Assembly (NCBI RefSeq): GCF_016863195.1
Contig: NZ_BOOK01000048.1
Span: 35,848 to 99,847 of the forward strand
Direction: 5' to 3'
DNA length: 64,000 bases
Source of the DNA: Paraplanobispora takensis
Lineage (GTDB): Bacteria > Actinomycetota > Actinomycetes > Streptosporangiales > Streptosporangiaceae
The position numbers and the translations under genes are program-made. Positions 7,776 through 16,458 of this stretch are shown here, piece by piece. Every line of letters starts with the position of its first letter. The first letter of the stretch is position 1. The notes beneath the pieces were generated by a model that worked only from the letters and a program-made list of their open reading frames with translations, searched no databases and was not told the DNA's origin.

Positions 7776-9440
7776 TCAGATGCTGGGACGGGTGGAGTCG
7801 GCGGCGTGGGTCAGCTCCTCCACGTGCTTCATGCTCTCGACGACCTTGACGACCCCCGCGCGGTGGCGGCGCCATCCGGTCCCGCCGCGCTGCCAGGGGT
7901 GCGGCCCGGACAGCGGGCGGTACTCGACGCCGAGCGCGTCCAGCCGCCGCAGGTGCCGTTCCAGCCGGGCGCCGAACGAGGCGTCGGCCGATCCCGCCCA
8001 GGCGACCTCCGCCAGCGCGCAGCCCCGGGGCCAGGCCCGGTAGTCGACGGCCCGGCCGTCGGGCAGGCGCTCGCTCCACAGCTGGAACTGGGCGCCCAGC
8101 ACGTGCTGCGCCTCCTGCGCGCCCCAGGTCCCGGGCACCGGCTCGAACTCCGCCACGTCGGTCACCGTGATCGCGTCGCCGATGCCGATGGGCTCGTCGG
8201 GCGAGGACGCCTCCGCGTAGTCGAAGTAGAGGGGGAAGATCGGCGTCTGCACCACGTCGTGTCCCGCCCGGGCGGCGCGCTCGGCGACGCCGAGCCCGCG
8301 CCACGGCATCACGATCGTGTCGGGGCGCAGCATGCCGCTGACGAACGCCTCGTCCCACACGACCGCCCGGCTGCCCCGCTCGGCCAGCACGTCGGCGAGG
8401 CGCCGCAGGAACCAGGCGTGCATCTCGGGCAGGCTCGACAGCCCCAGCTCCTCCTGGAAGGCGACGATCTCCGACGAGGCGGCCCAGTCGTCGAGCACGC
8501 ATTCGTCCCCGCCGATGTGCACGTAAGGCGTCTCACCGAGGGCCTCCAGCAGCTCGCCGATCACCTCGGCCAGGAAGTCGACCGTCGGCGGGAGGGGGGA
8601 GAGGATCGCCGGGGAGATGCCCCAGCGCTCCAGGACGGGGAACGGCTCCGGCCGCCGCCCCCCGGTCGCCCGCGCGTCCAGCTCCGGGTAGGCGGCGAGG
8701 ATGGCCGAGGCGTGCCCGGGCACGTCGATCTCCGGCACGATCGTCACGGCGCGCGCCCGGGCGTAGGCGGCGATCTCGGTGAGGTCGTCGAGCGTGTAGT
8801 AGCCGCCGTGGGGGACGCCGTCGAAGGCCGGTTCCTCGTGATAGTAGGTGGTGATCGTCTGCGGCCGGTGCGAGGCCACCTCGTGCAGCCGGGGGCGGGT
8901 CCGGCTCTCGAAGCGCCACCCCTGGTCGTCCACCAGGTGCAGGTGGAGCCGGTTGAGCTTGTGCACGGCCATGAGGTCGATCATCCGCAGCACCTCCCGC
9001 TTGGGCAGGAAGTGCCGGGCGACGTCCAGGTGCACGCCCCGCCAGGGGAACCGCGGCGCGTCCTCCACCCGGACGAACGGCACGCTCCCGCCGGCCGGGA
9101 CGTTGCGGAAAGCCGAGCCGGGCAGGAGCTGGCGCAGCGTCTGCCCGGCGTAGAACGCGCCGGACGGGCCGGCGGCCTCGATCCGCACGCCCCCGGCGGA
9201 GACCTCCAGCCGGTAGGCCTCCGGGCCCAGGGACGCGTCGTGTCCGACCACGATCGTTTCCGGCCCCGGTCCTGACTCGGGTCCTGACTCGGACCCGGCG
9301 GGCCGCAGGTCCAACGCGGCCAGCGCCCGCCGTACCGCGTCCACCAGCTGGGCGGGACCGGAGATCGGGGTGCCGGGGGAGAGGTCGAGGGATCCGGAAC
9401 CGGGCTCGGCGGACAGGGGACGGGGGAGCAGGTCGGTCAT
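7776..9440 (-). CDS. beta-N-acetylhexosaminidase, glycoside hydrolase family 20
   Basis: A 554-residue enzyme that removes terminal GlcNAc/GalNAc by substrate-assisted catalysis, likely in chitin or peptidoglycan sugar recycling. The N-terminal alpha/beta domain (about 1-120) precedes the TIM barrel: FPWRGVHLDVARHF, HLHLVDDQGWR, VPEIDVPGHASAILAAYPEL and the catalytic Asp-Glu pair in YVHIGGDE near residue 312. There is no signal peptide, so it is probably cytosolic. ATG 9440 starts the GH20 N domain; the frame extends further upstream but that part reads as shadow. A perfect 27-bp palindrome lies about 80-100 bp upstream. Confidence 0.92.
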   Translation of the reverse strand: MTDLLPRPLSAEPGSGSLDLSPGTPISGPAQLVDAVRRALAALDLRPAGSESGPESGPGPETIVVGHDASLGPEAYRLEVSAGGVRIEAAGPSGAFYAGQTLRQLLPGSAFRNVPAGGSVPFVRVEDAPRFPWRGVHLDVARHFLPKREVLRMIDLMAVHKLNRLHLHLVDDQGWRFESRTRPRLHEVASHRPQTITTYYHEEPAFDGVPHGGYYTLDDLTEIAAYARARAVTIVPEIDVPGHASAILAAYPELDARATGGRRPEPFPVLERWGISPAILSPLPPTVDFLAEVIGELLEALGETPYVHIGGDECVLDDWAASSEIVAFQEELGLSSLPEMHAWFLRRLADVLAERGSRAVVWDEAFVSGMLRPDTIVMPWRGLGVAERAARAGHDVVQTPIFPLYFDYAEASSPDEPIGIGDAITVTDVAEFEPVPGTWGAQEAQHVLGAQFQLWSERLPDGRAVDYRAWPRGCALAEVAWAGSADASFGARLERHLRRLDALGVEYRPLSGPHPWQRGGTGWRRHRAGVVKVVESMKHVEELTHAADSTRPSI

Positions 9441-9516
9441 GGCCCGATCATCCCAAAGAGCCCGGGGAACGCCACGCGGGGAGCTCACATGTTGTGCATA
9501 GCGGCATGGGTACGGC

Positions 9517-9543
9517 CGGATATCCACAGGCTGTGGATATCCG
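9517..9543. promoter_or_regulatory. perfect 27-bp palindrome upstream of the hexosaminidase gene
   Basis: CGGATATCCACAG at 9517-9529 and its exact complement at 9531-9543 flank a single G. The arms contain ATATCCACA, one base from the TTATCCACA DnaA box, in head-to-head orientation. It lies in the 122-bp gap between the amidase stop and the hexosaminidase start. It may be an operator, a pair of DnaA boxes, or a cruciform element. Confidence 0.6.
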
Positions 9544-9562
9544 ATCGGAGATCGCCGCGGGT

Positions 9563-10510
9563 CTAGCGCAGATAGTCCTGCAGGCCGTCGACCAGCGCGA
9601 GCGCGACCTTCTGCCGGAACTCGGCGGACCGGAAGAGCCGCGCCTCGGCGGGGTTCTTCATGTTGCCGGTCTCGATGAAGACCTTCGGGACCGTGGAGAG
9701 GTTGAGCCCGCCCAGGTCGTCGCGGTAGTCGAGGGCCTGGCGGCCGATGTAGGTGGAGTACGGCCGGCCGGTGCCCTCGCGGAAGGCCTTGCGCACGGCG
9801 AGGCCGAGCTTCTCGGACTCGGCCACCATCCGGGCCGTCTGGCTCCTGATCCTCTTCGGCATGATCACGTGGAAGCCGCGGTTGCCCGTGGCCGAGCCGT
9901 CGGCGTGCACCGAGATCGCCGCGTCCGCCCCGGCGTCGTTGCCGATCGCCGACCGCTCGGTGATGCACGGGCCGTACGGCGTCCGGGTGGTGCGGGTCAG
10001 CACGACCTTCGCCCCCCTGGCCCGCAGGAGCGCGGTCATCCGCTTGGACACGTCCCAGGTGAACGCGGCCTCGGAGTAGCCGCTCGCGGTGGCCGTGCCC
10101 GTGGTGTCGCAGGCCTTGCGCCGGGTCTCGACGTCGACCAGCCTGTTGATCTCGGCGGTGTGCCGGAAGTTGTTCTCGTTGTGCCCCGGGTCGATGACCA
10201 CCACCTTGCCGGCCAGCGGCTGAGGTGAGGCGGTCCGCTCCCTGGTCGGCAGGGCGGAGGGAGTGGGTTGCGGGGCGGCGGTGTCCTCGGCCGTGCCGGT
10301 GGGTTCCGGGACCGGCGTGTCGTCCGGAGAGCCCGGCGAGGCCGTCTCCTCCGGAGATCCTCCGGAGGGCGTGGTCTGCGCCGGGCTCGCCGCGGGCCCG
10401 GTGGCCTGTACGGAGCCCGTGCCGGTGTCGTCCTGGGCGCCGCCGCAGGCGGTGACGCCCAGAGCACAGAGGGCAAGGGCCGCCGTGAGCGCTCTGCCAG
10501 TCACGTTCAT
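9563..10510 (-). CDS. lipoprotein N-acetylmuramoyl-L-alanine amidase (Amidase_3)
   Basis: A 315-residue cell-wall hydrolase. The signal peptide ends in a lipobox (LGVTAC, Cys22), so the protein is anchored to the outer face of the membrane. A Ser/Thr/Pro-rich linker (about 23-100) leads to the zinc amidase domain (about 105-315): VVVIDPGHNENN carries the first His, AAISVHADGS the second, and VFIETGNMKN the catalytic Glu. It cuts the amide between MurNAc and the stem peptide. A 76-residue Thr/Pro linker is typical for spanning thick peptidoglycan. It is transcribed toward the GH20 gene, which could act on the same wall-derived sugars. Confidence 0.93.
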   Translation of the reverse strand: MNVTGRALTAALALCALGVTACGGAQDDTGTGSVQATGPAASPAQTTPSGGSPEETASPGSPDDTPVPEPTGTAEDTAAPQPTPSALPTRERTASPQPLAGKVVVIDPGHNENNFRHTAEINRLVDVETRRKACDTTGTATASGYSEAAFTWDVSKRMTALLRARGAKVVLTRTTRTPYGPCITERSAIGNDAGADAAISVHADGSATGNRGFHVIMPKRIRSQTARMVAESEKLGLAVRKAFREGTGRPYSTYIGRQALDYRDDLGGLNLSTVPKVFIETGNMKNPAEARLFRSAEFRQKVALALVDGLQDYLR

Positions 10511-10573
10511 CCCCCCGTAGGAACCGTCAGCCCACCAATGTACGTGGCCCGACGCCGTGACCGCGGCCCGGTG

Positions 10574-10822
10574 TCACCAGACGTGTTCCTCGATTTCCTG
10601 TCTCTGCAGGAACGCGGCCAGCTCCCGCGCGTCCTCGGCGTCCACGCCGAGGACCACGCGCGGGCGTCCCCATGGATGGTCGATGGAATGGGCCACGTAG
10701 CTGGCCACGGAGTCGGCTCCGGCATCCCCGTGCCTGCCCCGGGCGGCGCGCCACTGCGCCCACGCCCGCTCCAGCTCGGAGGCGGCGCGCTGAGCGCATG
10801 ACACCAGTTCTGGATCACGCAT
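10574..10822 (-). CDS. small hypothetical protein, 82 residues
   Basis: An 82-residue soluble protein starting at ATG 10822 after a strong Shine-Dalgarno (AAGGGGG). The N-terminal half is a charged helix (ELVSCAQRAASELERAWAQW); the C-terminal half is alpha/beta (RPRVVLGVDAEDARELAAFL). The pattern around DHPWGRPRVVLGVDAEDAREL suggests a small conserved actinobacterial protein, but I cannot name a family. It ends 63 bp before the amidase start on the same strand and could be co-transcribed with it. Confidence 0.7.
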   Translation of the reverse strand: MRDPELVSCAQRAASELERAWAQWRAARGRHGDAGADSVASYVAHSIDHPWGRPRVVLGVDAEDARELAAFLQRQEIEEHVW

Positions 10823-10895
10823 GATTACCCCCTTATCAGGACCTGAGTGAACACCAGACGCGCGTGTCACCCACGGGGGTTTGCCCAGCCTTGGT

Positions 10896-10930
10896 GCCCG
10901 CCTGGAGGCGCTGTAACGCTCCAGGCGGGC
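10896..10930 (-). terminator. terminator hairpin of the LacI gene
   Basis: GCCCGCCTGGAG (10896-10907) pairs perfectly with CTCCAGGCGGGC (10919-10930) across an 11-base loop, starting four bases after the LacI stop. There is no T-run. Confidence 0.75.
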
Positions 10931-10933
10931 CGT

Positions 10934-12019
10934 TTACGATCCGATGGGGCCGGTGCTGCGCCGTACGATCAGCTGCGGGGTGACCTGGCGCATCCGCGAG
11001 GCCTTGCCGGGATCGCCGATCCGGTCGCTGAGCAGCGCCGCGGCCGAGCGGCCCATCGCCCTGCGCGGCTGGTCCACCGTGGTCAGCGAGATCGGCGGGA
11101 CGCCCGACAGCTGGGAGTTGTCGTAGCCCACCACCGACAGGTCCTCGGGCACCCGCAGTCCGAGCTCGGCCGCGGCGGCCAGCACGCCCGTGGCCACGCG
11201 GTCGTTGACGGCGAAGACGGCCGTGGGCCGGGGGTCGCGGGACAGCAGGCTCCGCGCGGCCCGCGCGCCGCCCTCCTCGGTGGCCTCGGCCTGCTCGACC
11301 GTGATGTACGGCGCCAGCGCGTGCCTGCGCATCGCCACCAGGTAGCCCTCGCAGCGGAACCGGCCGGAGGAGGAGCAGGAGCCCTCGATGTGGGCGATCC
11401 TGCGGTGGCCGAGCTCCACGAGGTGGTCGACGGCCAGGCGGGAGCCGAGCTCGTCGTCGTCCACGACGATGTCCACGCCGCCCAGGTCGATGTCGCGCTC
11501 GCCGACCACGACGGTGGGGGTGTACGCGGTGGCCTCGATGAGCGTCTCACTGGTGGGCGGGATGCCGAGCAGGACGAGCCCGTCCACCCGCAGCTCCAGG
11601 AAGGCCTCGACGGCCTCGTCCTCGAATGCGGGGTCCCACTGGCTGTTGCCGATGAGCAGCCGGAGCCCCTCGCCGTGCAGGCTCTCCTGCAGGCCGTCCA
11701 GGAACTCGGCGTAGAAGGGGTTGTGCAGGTTGGCGACGAGCGCGCCGACCAGGTGGGTGCGGCCCTCGACGAGGCTGCGCGCGACCGCGTTGGGCCGGTA
11801 GCCGAGGTCCCTGGCTGCCTGCAGCACGGCCTGCCTGCGGTGCTCGCTGACGTGCGGTGATCCGCGCAGTACCAGCGAGACCAGCGATTTGGAGACGCCG
11901 GCCCGTTCGGCGACGTTGCGGATGGTGGGCCGCGGGCGCGGTCCGGAACCGTCTGGCGGGACGGTGACGGCGAGCGCGCGGGCTCTGGTGACGGCGGTGT
12001 TGACCGGCGGTCCTGACAT
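10934..12019 (-). CDS. LacI family transcriptional regulator
   Basis: A 361-residue repressor. The LacI helix-turn-helix is at about 33-80 (TIRNVAERAGVSKSLVSLVL, then the hinge region LGYRPNAVARSLVEGRT), followed by a periplasmic-binding-protein-like sensor domain (LVGALVANLHNPFYAEFLDG; VVGYDNSQLSGVPPISLTTV; DQPRRAMG). Sugar-type ligands are usual. ATG 12019 is preferred because GGGGAGAGG lies just upstream. It is divergent from the TetR gene at 12177. Targets are unknown; the nearby hexosaminidase is one possibility. Confidence 0.93.
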   Translation of the reverse strand: MSGPPVNTAVTRARALAVTVPPDGSGPRPRPTIRNVAERAGVSKSLVSLVLRGSPHVSEHRRQAVLQAARDLGYRPNAVARSLVEGRTHLVGALVANLHNPFYAEFLDGLQESLHGEGLRLLIGNSQWDPAFEDEAVEAFLELRVDGLVLLGIPPTSETLIEATAYTPTVVVGERDIDLGGVDIVVDDDELGSRLAVDHLVELGHRRIAHIEGSCSSSGRFRCEGYLVAMRRHALAPYITVEQAEATEEGGARAARSLLSRDPRPTAVFAVNDRVATGVLAAAAELGLRVPEDLSVVGYDNSQLSGVPPISLTTVDQPRRAMGRSAAALLSDRIGDPGKASRMRQVTPQLIVRRSTGPIGS

Positions 12020-12079
12020 GGCCTCTCCCCCGGAATGGTGGGTGGGCACCTGTGCGGGTGTCTGGATGCCCTCTCACTC

Positions 12080-12093
12080 AAAACGATCGAGTT
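12080..12093. promoter_or_regulatory. possible LacI-type operator
   Basis: AAAACGATCGAGTT is an imperfect palindrome with the central CG typical of LacI-family sites. It lies between the divergent LacI and TetR genes, 61 bp upstream of the LacI start. Two of seven positions per arm do not match, so this is tentative. Confidence 0.25.
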
Positions 12094-12164
12094 CCGGATC
12101 GGGTACGGCTTTGGCGCGATCTACCTTCGATCTTGACCATGCGGCTGCCGGGCACCGGCTCGGA

Positions 12165-12170
12165 TAGTCT
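12165..12170 (+). promoter_or_regulatory. -10 element of the TetR gene at 12177 (leaderless)
   Basis: TAGTCT lies six bases before the GTG start codon and there is no Shine-Dalgarno, which fits leaderless transcription. Confidence 0.45.
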
Positions 12171-12176
12171 GCGGAT

Positions 12177-12866
12177 GTGAGTTCGACATCCGGAGCGGCC
12201 AAGCAGGACAAGCCGGTGGCGGGCGGCGCACGCCCGGCACGGCGCAGGCTCAGCGTGGACCGGCGCCGTGAGGAGCTCATGGCGGCGGCTCTGGAGCTGT
12301 TCAGCAAGCACGACGCCGAAGACGTCTCCATCGACGACGTCGCCTCGGCGGCGGGGGCCTCGCGGGCCCTGGTCTATCACTACTTCGGCGGCAAGCAGGA
12401 GCTCTACGTCGCGGCGCTCAGGAGCGCCGCGACCCAGCTGGAGACCCGGCTGCGCCCCCAGGGCAACGGCCGCCCGCTGGACGAGCTGGCCTCCGGGCTG
12501 GAGCGTTATTTCGATTTCGTCGAGGAGCACGCGGCGGGGTTCGCCGCGCTGCTCAAGGGCGGCCCGGCCAACCGCAGCGGTGAGATCGGGGAGATCGTCG
12601 ACAGTGTCCGGCACCGTCTGTTCAATCTGATCACCAAGCAGATGCGGGTCGAGGAGCCCGGTCCCGCTCTGCGCATGACGCTGCGCTCGTGGATCGCCTC
12701 CGTCGAGACGGCCGGTCTCGACTGGCTGGAGCACCGGGACATCGAGCGGGCGGTGCTGGAGCGCATGCTGGTCGATCACATGGTGGCGCTGCTCGGGGTG
12801 GCCGCGAACCACGACCCGCAGGTCGAAAGGCTCGTCGAGGAACTCGTCCGCGACCAGTTGCTCTGA
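12177..12866 (+). CDS. TetR/AcrR family transcriptional regulator
   Basis: A 229-residue repressor. After a 25-residue basic, disordered N terminus the DNA-binding domain reads LMAAALELFSKHDAEDVSID, with recognition helix ASRALVYHYFGGKQELY; the C-terminal domain (about 85-229) is helical and of unknown ligand. The GTG at 12177 follows a TANNNT -10 element by six bases. It stands alone: the divergent LacI gene is upstream and bldC converges downstream. A perfect 13-bp tandem duplication begins immediately after its stop codon. Confidence 0.9.
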   Translation: MSSTSGAAKQDKPVAGGARPARRRLSVDRRREELMAAALELFSKHDAEDVSIDDVASAAGASRALVYHYFGGKQELYVAALRSAATQLETRLRPQGNGRPLDELASGLERYFDFVEEHAAGFAALLKGGPANRSGEIGEIVDSVRHRLFNLITKQMRVEEPGPALRMTLRSWIASVETAGLDWLEHRDIERAVLERMLVDHMVALLGVAANHDPQVERLVEELVRDQLL

Positions 12867-12892
12867 GTTGCCCTGGGGCGTTGCCCTGGGGC
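12867..12892. repeat. 13-bp tandem duplication directly after a stop codon
   Basis: GTTGCCCTGGGGC occurs twice head to tail, starting at the first base after the TetR stop. Similar short duplications sit at the ends of purL and the aldo/keto reductase gene. Confidence 0.85.
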
Positions 12893-13098
12893 GTTCTTCG
12901 GGTCTTCTCCGGAGACGTCGCCGGACGCTCCGGCGACTGCGGGCGCCGCGACGGATGCGGCGCCCCGGCGGATGCGGCGATTCACGTGGGGCGGCGCCGG
13001 GCGGGCGACGCCGCTCTCCACATAAGCCGACCTACGCGCCCACACGCTCTGTGAGCGCGCGCGTGGTGCCCCCGGATCGTGTCTCCGACGAGCCCGTC

Positions 13099-13302
13099 CT
13101 ATTCGGAGCGCTGCTGCGGAATCCCCGCGAGCAGGGCGCGGACCTCGGTCTCCCTGTAGCGACGGTGCCCACCCAGCGTGCGGATGGACGTCAACTTGCC
13201 GGCCTTCGCCCACCGGGTGACGGTCTTGGGGTCGACGCGGAACATGGTTGCGACCTCCGCCGGGGTGAGCAGCGGCTCGGCCTCAGGTGTACGAGCTGAC
13301 AT
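13099..13302 (-). CDS. bldC: BldC developmental regulator (MerR-like)
   Basis: A 67-residue DNA-binding protein, essentially a lone MerR-type winged helix-turn-helix (LLTPAEVATMFRVDPKTVTR, WAKAGKLTSIRTLGGHRRYR). From memory it is nearly identical to Streptomyces BldC, which binds head-to-tail direct repeats and holds back entry into development. It has the conserved context: the next gene on the same strand is the SCO4090-like protein and then the dehydrogenase. A strong Shine-Dalgarno (GGAGGAGAGG) precedes the start. This supports a differentiating, probably sporulating actinomycete. Confidence 0.96.
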   Translation of the reverse strand: MSARTPEAEPLLTPAEVATMFRVDPKTVTRWAKAGKLTSIRTLGGHRRYRETEVRALLAGIPQQRSE

Positions 13303-13620
13303 TTGTGCGGCCTCTCCTCCGTGTGGACCGGCGACAGCGATCCTGCGATTTGACGCTTGTCACGGATGTCCTCTATGGCCCCTTGCGTGCGGCTATTCGG
13401 ACCATATGTGGCATCACCCGATGTGACCATACAGCTACGTAGGGCGATTGGCGAGTCTTTGGGGGACTCATCTCTCTTGTGTACGCGCTGTAGTCACGCT
13501 CGGTGATTCTAGCGACACGTTTCGTGGTATCGCAGTGAAAACGGCAAACTACTCAGTTCGCAGATGCGTCCCCGGACGTTGACAGCCCCACTTATGCAGG
13601 TCAGAGGGGTGATATGCGAC
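13303..13620. other. bldC upstream region
   Basis: A 318-base gap, visibly less GC-rich than the surroundings. It must hold the bldC promoter. I see direct repeats ATGTG-N10-ATGTG (13406-13425) and a weak hairpin GAGTC...GACTC near 13453-13469. BldC-family proteins bind AT-rich direct repeats, so autoregulation is possible but not demonstrated. No gene is apparent. Confidence 0.4.
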
Positions 13621-14478
13621 TCAGTTTGCTGATTCGAGAAGTTGTATTGACCTCCAGCGGAGAGTCACCCGCTGATACATGGCGAACGCTAGCTCTTCCT
13701 GGCCCGTCTCCAGACCTGTCAGCGCCGCGGCCAGCTCCGCCACGGAGTGGTCGGCCTGGAGCTTCTCGTCGTCCATGAGGTGGACGATGCCGCCGTAGTC
13801 GAGCTCGACCAGGGAGTGGGGGTGGAACTCCTCCAGCCAGCGGGCGACGTCCTCGACCTCGCTGGTGACGCCGGCCTCTCCCACCTGACGGCGGATGATC
13901 TGCAGCGCCCGGGCGGTGCGGCGCCGGGCGTGGGCCATGGAGGTGACGTAGATGAGGTTGCGGGAGGCGGCCCGGCTCCCGGCCGGCGGCTCGCCGTCCA
14001 GGACCAGCCAGCGCTCGTTGTCGTCGAAGGGGACGAACCAGGATGTCGGAACGTGCCAGGTCGAGGTCCTGATGTGGGTGCGCAGCGCGGCCGAGCCGCT
14101 GCGCCGCTTGAACCGGTCGAAGTCGTCGGCGGTCTGCTCGGCGATGGTGATCGGCACGAACCGCTCCATCAGCCGCAGGGGGGTCGCGCCCCGGAAGCGT
14201 GAGAACGCCATCCAGGACCGGAGCCTGCTCTGCCAGGGGCAGACGTACAGGACGTCCTCCACGCGCCTGAGATAGGCGTTGGGACTCTCGTGCGGGGGCG
14301 CCGGGATCGGCGGTCTCCCGATGAGGCGTGCCACCGCCTCCCCGTGTTCTGCGTGGAGTGCGCTCGCCCGGCGCGGCCGGTCGCGCGCTCCGGCATAGGT
14401 CTCCCATGAGACGCGTTCCGAGGGGCTGAAGGCACTCAGAGGTTCGTAGACGCGGAGGTACGCGGCATAGGGCAGCAC
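13621..14478 (-). CDS. conserved actinobacterial protein of unknown function (SCO4090-like position)
   Basis: A 285-residue soluble protein beginning [14 protein letters not shown] at GTG 14478. It has Trp- and Arg-rich motifs ([52 protein letters not shown]) and an acidic C-terminal region. I recognise no catalytic motif. In Streptomyces coelicolor an uncharacterised gene occupies the same place between bldC and vdh, so the neighbourhood is conserved; identity with that family is inferred from position and length. Divergent from vdh, with 216 bp of shared promoter region. Confidence 0.75.
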   Translation of the reverse strand: MLPYAAYLRVYEPLSAFSPSERVSWETYAGARDRPRRASALHAEHGEAVARLIGRPPIPAPPHESPNAYLRRVEDVLYVCPWQSRLRSWMAFSRFRGATPLRLMERFVPITIAEQTADDFDRFKRRSGSAALRTHIRTSTWHVPTSWFVPFDDNERWLVLDGEPPAGSRAASRNLIYVTSMAHARRRTARALQIIRRQVGEAGVTSEVEDVARWLEEFHPHSLVELDYGGIVHLMDDEKLQADHSVAELAAALTGLETGQEELAFAMYQRVTLRWRSIQLLESAN

Positions 14479-14694
14479 GCTCGCATCGTGCCACGAAGAG
14501 CCCGTCGCTGTCCGGTACCGTCGCCGTCGCCGTCGGCCGCCGCCCGGCCGGGCAACGGGCCGGACGGTCCCCGGCGTGTCGCGTCCCGGCAGGTCGGCGG
14601 GACTTTCTCTCCTCTCCCGGGAGGAGTTGTGGTTACCCTGAGAGTGATCTCCGCCGCGACGGTGCGGCGGACCGGACGACCAGGAGTCACCACA

Positions 14695-15798
14695 GTGACG
14701 GACGTCTTCGGGCTCTCCCACAAGGAGAACGGCCCAGTAAGCGGCCAGGCCAGGCACGAGCAGGTCATCTTCTGCTCCGACGAGCGCAGCGGCCTCCACG
14801 CGATCATCGCGATCTACAACACCGCCCTCGGCCCGGGCCTCGGCGGCACCAGGTTCTATCCCTACGAGAGCGAGCAGGCCGCGCTGGCGGACGTGCTGAA
14901 CCTCTCGCGGGCGATGGCCTACAAGAACGCCCTGGCCGGTCTCGACCTCGGCGGGGGCAAGGCCGTCATCATCGGCGACCCGGACAAGGACAAGAACGAG
15001 GCGATGCTGCGGGCCTACGGCCGCTTCATCCAGTCTCTCAGCGGGCGCTACCTCACCGCGTGCGACGTGGGCACCTACAGCGAGGACATGGACGTCATCG
15101 CCCGCGAGACCTCCTACGTGACCGGGCGCACCACGGCCAACGGCGGCGCCGGCGACTCCTCCATCCTGACCGCCTTCGGCGTGTTCCAGGGCATGCGGGC
15201 CGCGGCCGAGCACGTCTTCGGCACGCCGTCGCTGCGCGGCAGGCGGGTCGGCGTGGAGGGCGTGGGCAAGGTGGGCCACCGGCTGGTGGAGCACCTCATC
15301 GCGGACGGCGCCGAGGTCGTCGTCTGCGACGTCAGCGAGCGGGCCGTCGAGCAGGTGCGCCGGCGCCACCCCGAGGTGGACGTCGTGGCGGACAAGCTGG
15401 AGCTCACCTCGGCCGGCATCGACGTCTACGCGCCGTGCGCCCTCGGCGGGGCCCTGGACGACGACACGGTCGCCCGGCTGCGGGCCGCGATCGTCTGCGG
15501 CGGGGCCAACAACCAGCTGGCCCATCCCGGGGTGGAGAAGCAGCTCGCCGACCGCGGCATCCTGTACGCGCCCGACTACGTGGTCAACTCCGGCGGCGTG
15601 ATCCAGGTCGCCGACGAGATCCAGGGGTTCGACATGGACCGGGCGAAGGCAAAGGCCGCCAAGATCTACGACACCACGCTCAAGATTTTCGCCACGGCGG
15701 CGGAGGACGGCGTTCCTCCGGCGGTCGCAGCGGATAGGCTAGCCGAGCGCAGAATGTCGGAAGTCGGGCGAATTAGGGGCATTTGGCTGGGCCACTAG
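14695..15798 (+). CDS. vdh: valine/leucine dehydrogenase (Glu/Leu/Phe/Val dehydrogenase family)
   Basis: A 367-residue NAD-dependent enzyme that oxidatively deaminates branched-chain L-amino acids to 2-oxoacids. Catalytic Lys77 (MAYKNALAG) and Lys89 ([14 protein letters not shown]) are visible, as is the Rossmann motif [28 protein letters not shown] is the family C-terminal signature. GTG 14695 gives the normal length and follows a GGAG motif. A TACCCT element at about 14634 may be the -10. The products would feed the 2-oxoacid dehydrogenase encoded at 36237-39812. Position next to bldC and DUF3073 matches Streptomyces vdh. Confidence 0.93.
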   Translation: MTDVFGLSHKENGPVSGQARHEQVIFCSDERSGLHAIIAIYNTALGPGLGGTRFYPYESEQAALADVLNLSRAMAYKNALAGLDLGGGKAVIIGDPDKDKNEAMLRAYGRFIQSLSGRYLTACDVGTYSEDMDVIARETSYVTGRTTANGGAGDSSILTAFGVFQGMRAAAEHVFGTPSLRGRRVGVEGVGKVGHRLVEHLIADGAEVVVCDVSERAVEQVRRRHPEVDVVADKLELTSAGIDVYAPCALGGALDDDTVARLRAAIVCGGANNQLAHPGVEKQLADRGILYAPDYVVNSGGVIQVADEIQGFDMDRAKAKAAKIYDTTLKIFATAAEDGVPPAVAADRLAERRMSEVGRIRGIWLGH

Positions 15799-15947
15799 CC
15801 CCTCGCGTTCATACGGCGTACCGAGCCGGGCGCAAAACAGGTACGGTTGTAGTCGAACGAGAGCTGACGTCTCAAGTCAGGCGGCGTCAGTGCGTGGTGC
15901 GTTAGCGACGAGGGGCCAGATCGGCCCCACACGAGGGGGTCGAGCCA

Positions 15948-16181
15948 ATGGGGCGCGGCCGAGCAAAGGCCAAGCAGGTCAAGGTTGCTCGCCAGCTGAA
16001 GTACAACAGCGGTGGCACTGATCTTGAGCGTCTTCGTGACGAGCTCGGAGTCAGGGATGACTCCAACCACAATGACGACGCCAACGACTCCTACGATGAT
16101 CTGGCGGATCGCTATGCCGATTACGCCGATGACTTCGACTCCGAGGACGACCGGGACGACAACCCGCCCGGCCGTCGGTAG
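15948..16181 (+). CDS. DUF3073 domain protein
   Basis: A 77-residue protein of two halves: a basic, conserved N terminus (MGRGRAKAKQVKVARQLKYN) and a very acidic, Asp/Tyr-rich tail (DDLADRYADYADDFDSEDDR). This is the DUF3073 family, found throughout actinobacteria next to purM/purF; function unknown. The charge split suggests nucleic acid or ribosome contact, which is inference. It follows vdh by 149 bp and converges on purM. Confidence 0.9.
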   Translation: MGRGRAKAKQVKVARQLKYNSGGTDLERLRDELGVRDDSNHNDDANDSYDDLADRYADYADDFDSEDDRDDNPPGRR

Positions 16182-16458
16182 GCGGCTTTCCGTTTGGTCG
16201 TGAGCAGGGCACCCGGGGCAGGTCCACCGGGTGTCCTCTCCATATGCACCGATTCCCGCCCAGCGCTTCGCCGATCCGGAGCGCTCTTTCGCGTTTCCGC
16301 GCTCTTTCCGGTCTCCGCGGGCCGATTTTCCCCGGTCGCTTTTCCGGGGCGGCCGTTTTCCGGCAGCCGCTTCCCGCGGGCCCTGGCCGATCCGGCCCCG
16401 TGACGGGACCGGCGGCGGGGACGCCCCGCCACCGGTGAACGCCCGGGACCGGCGGTGA

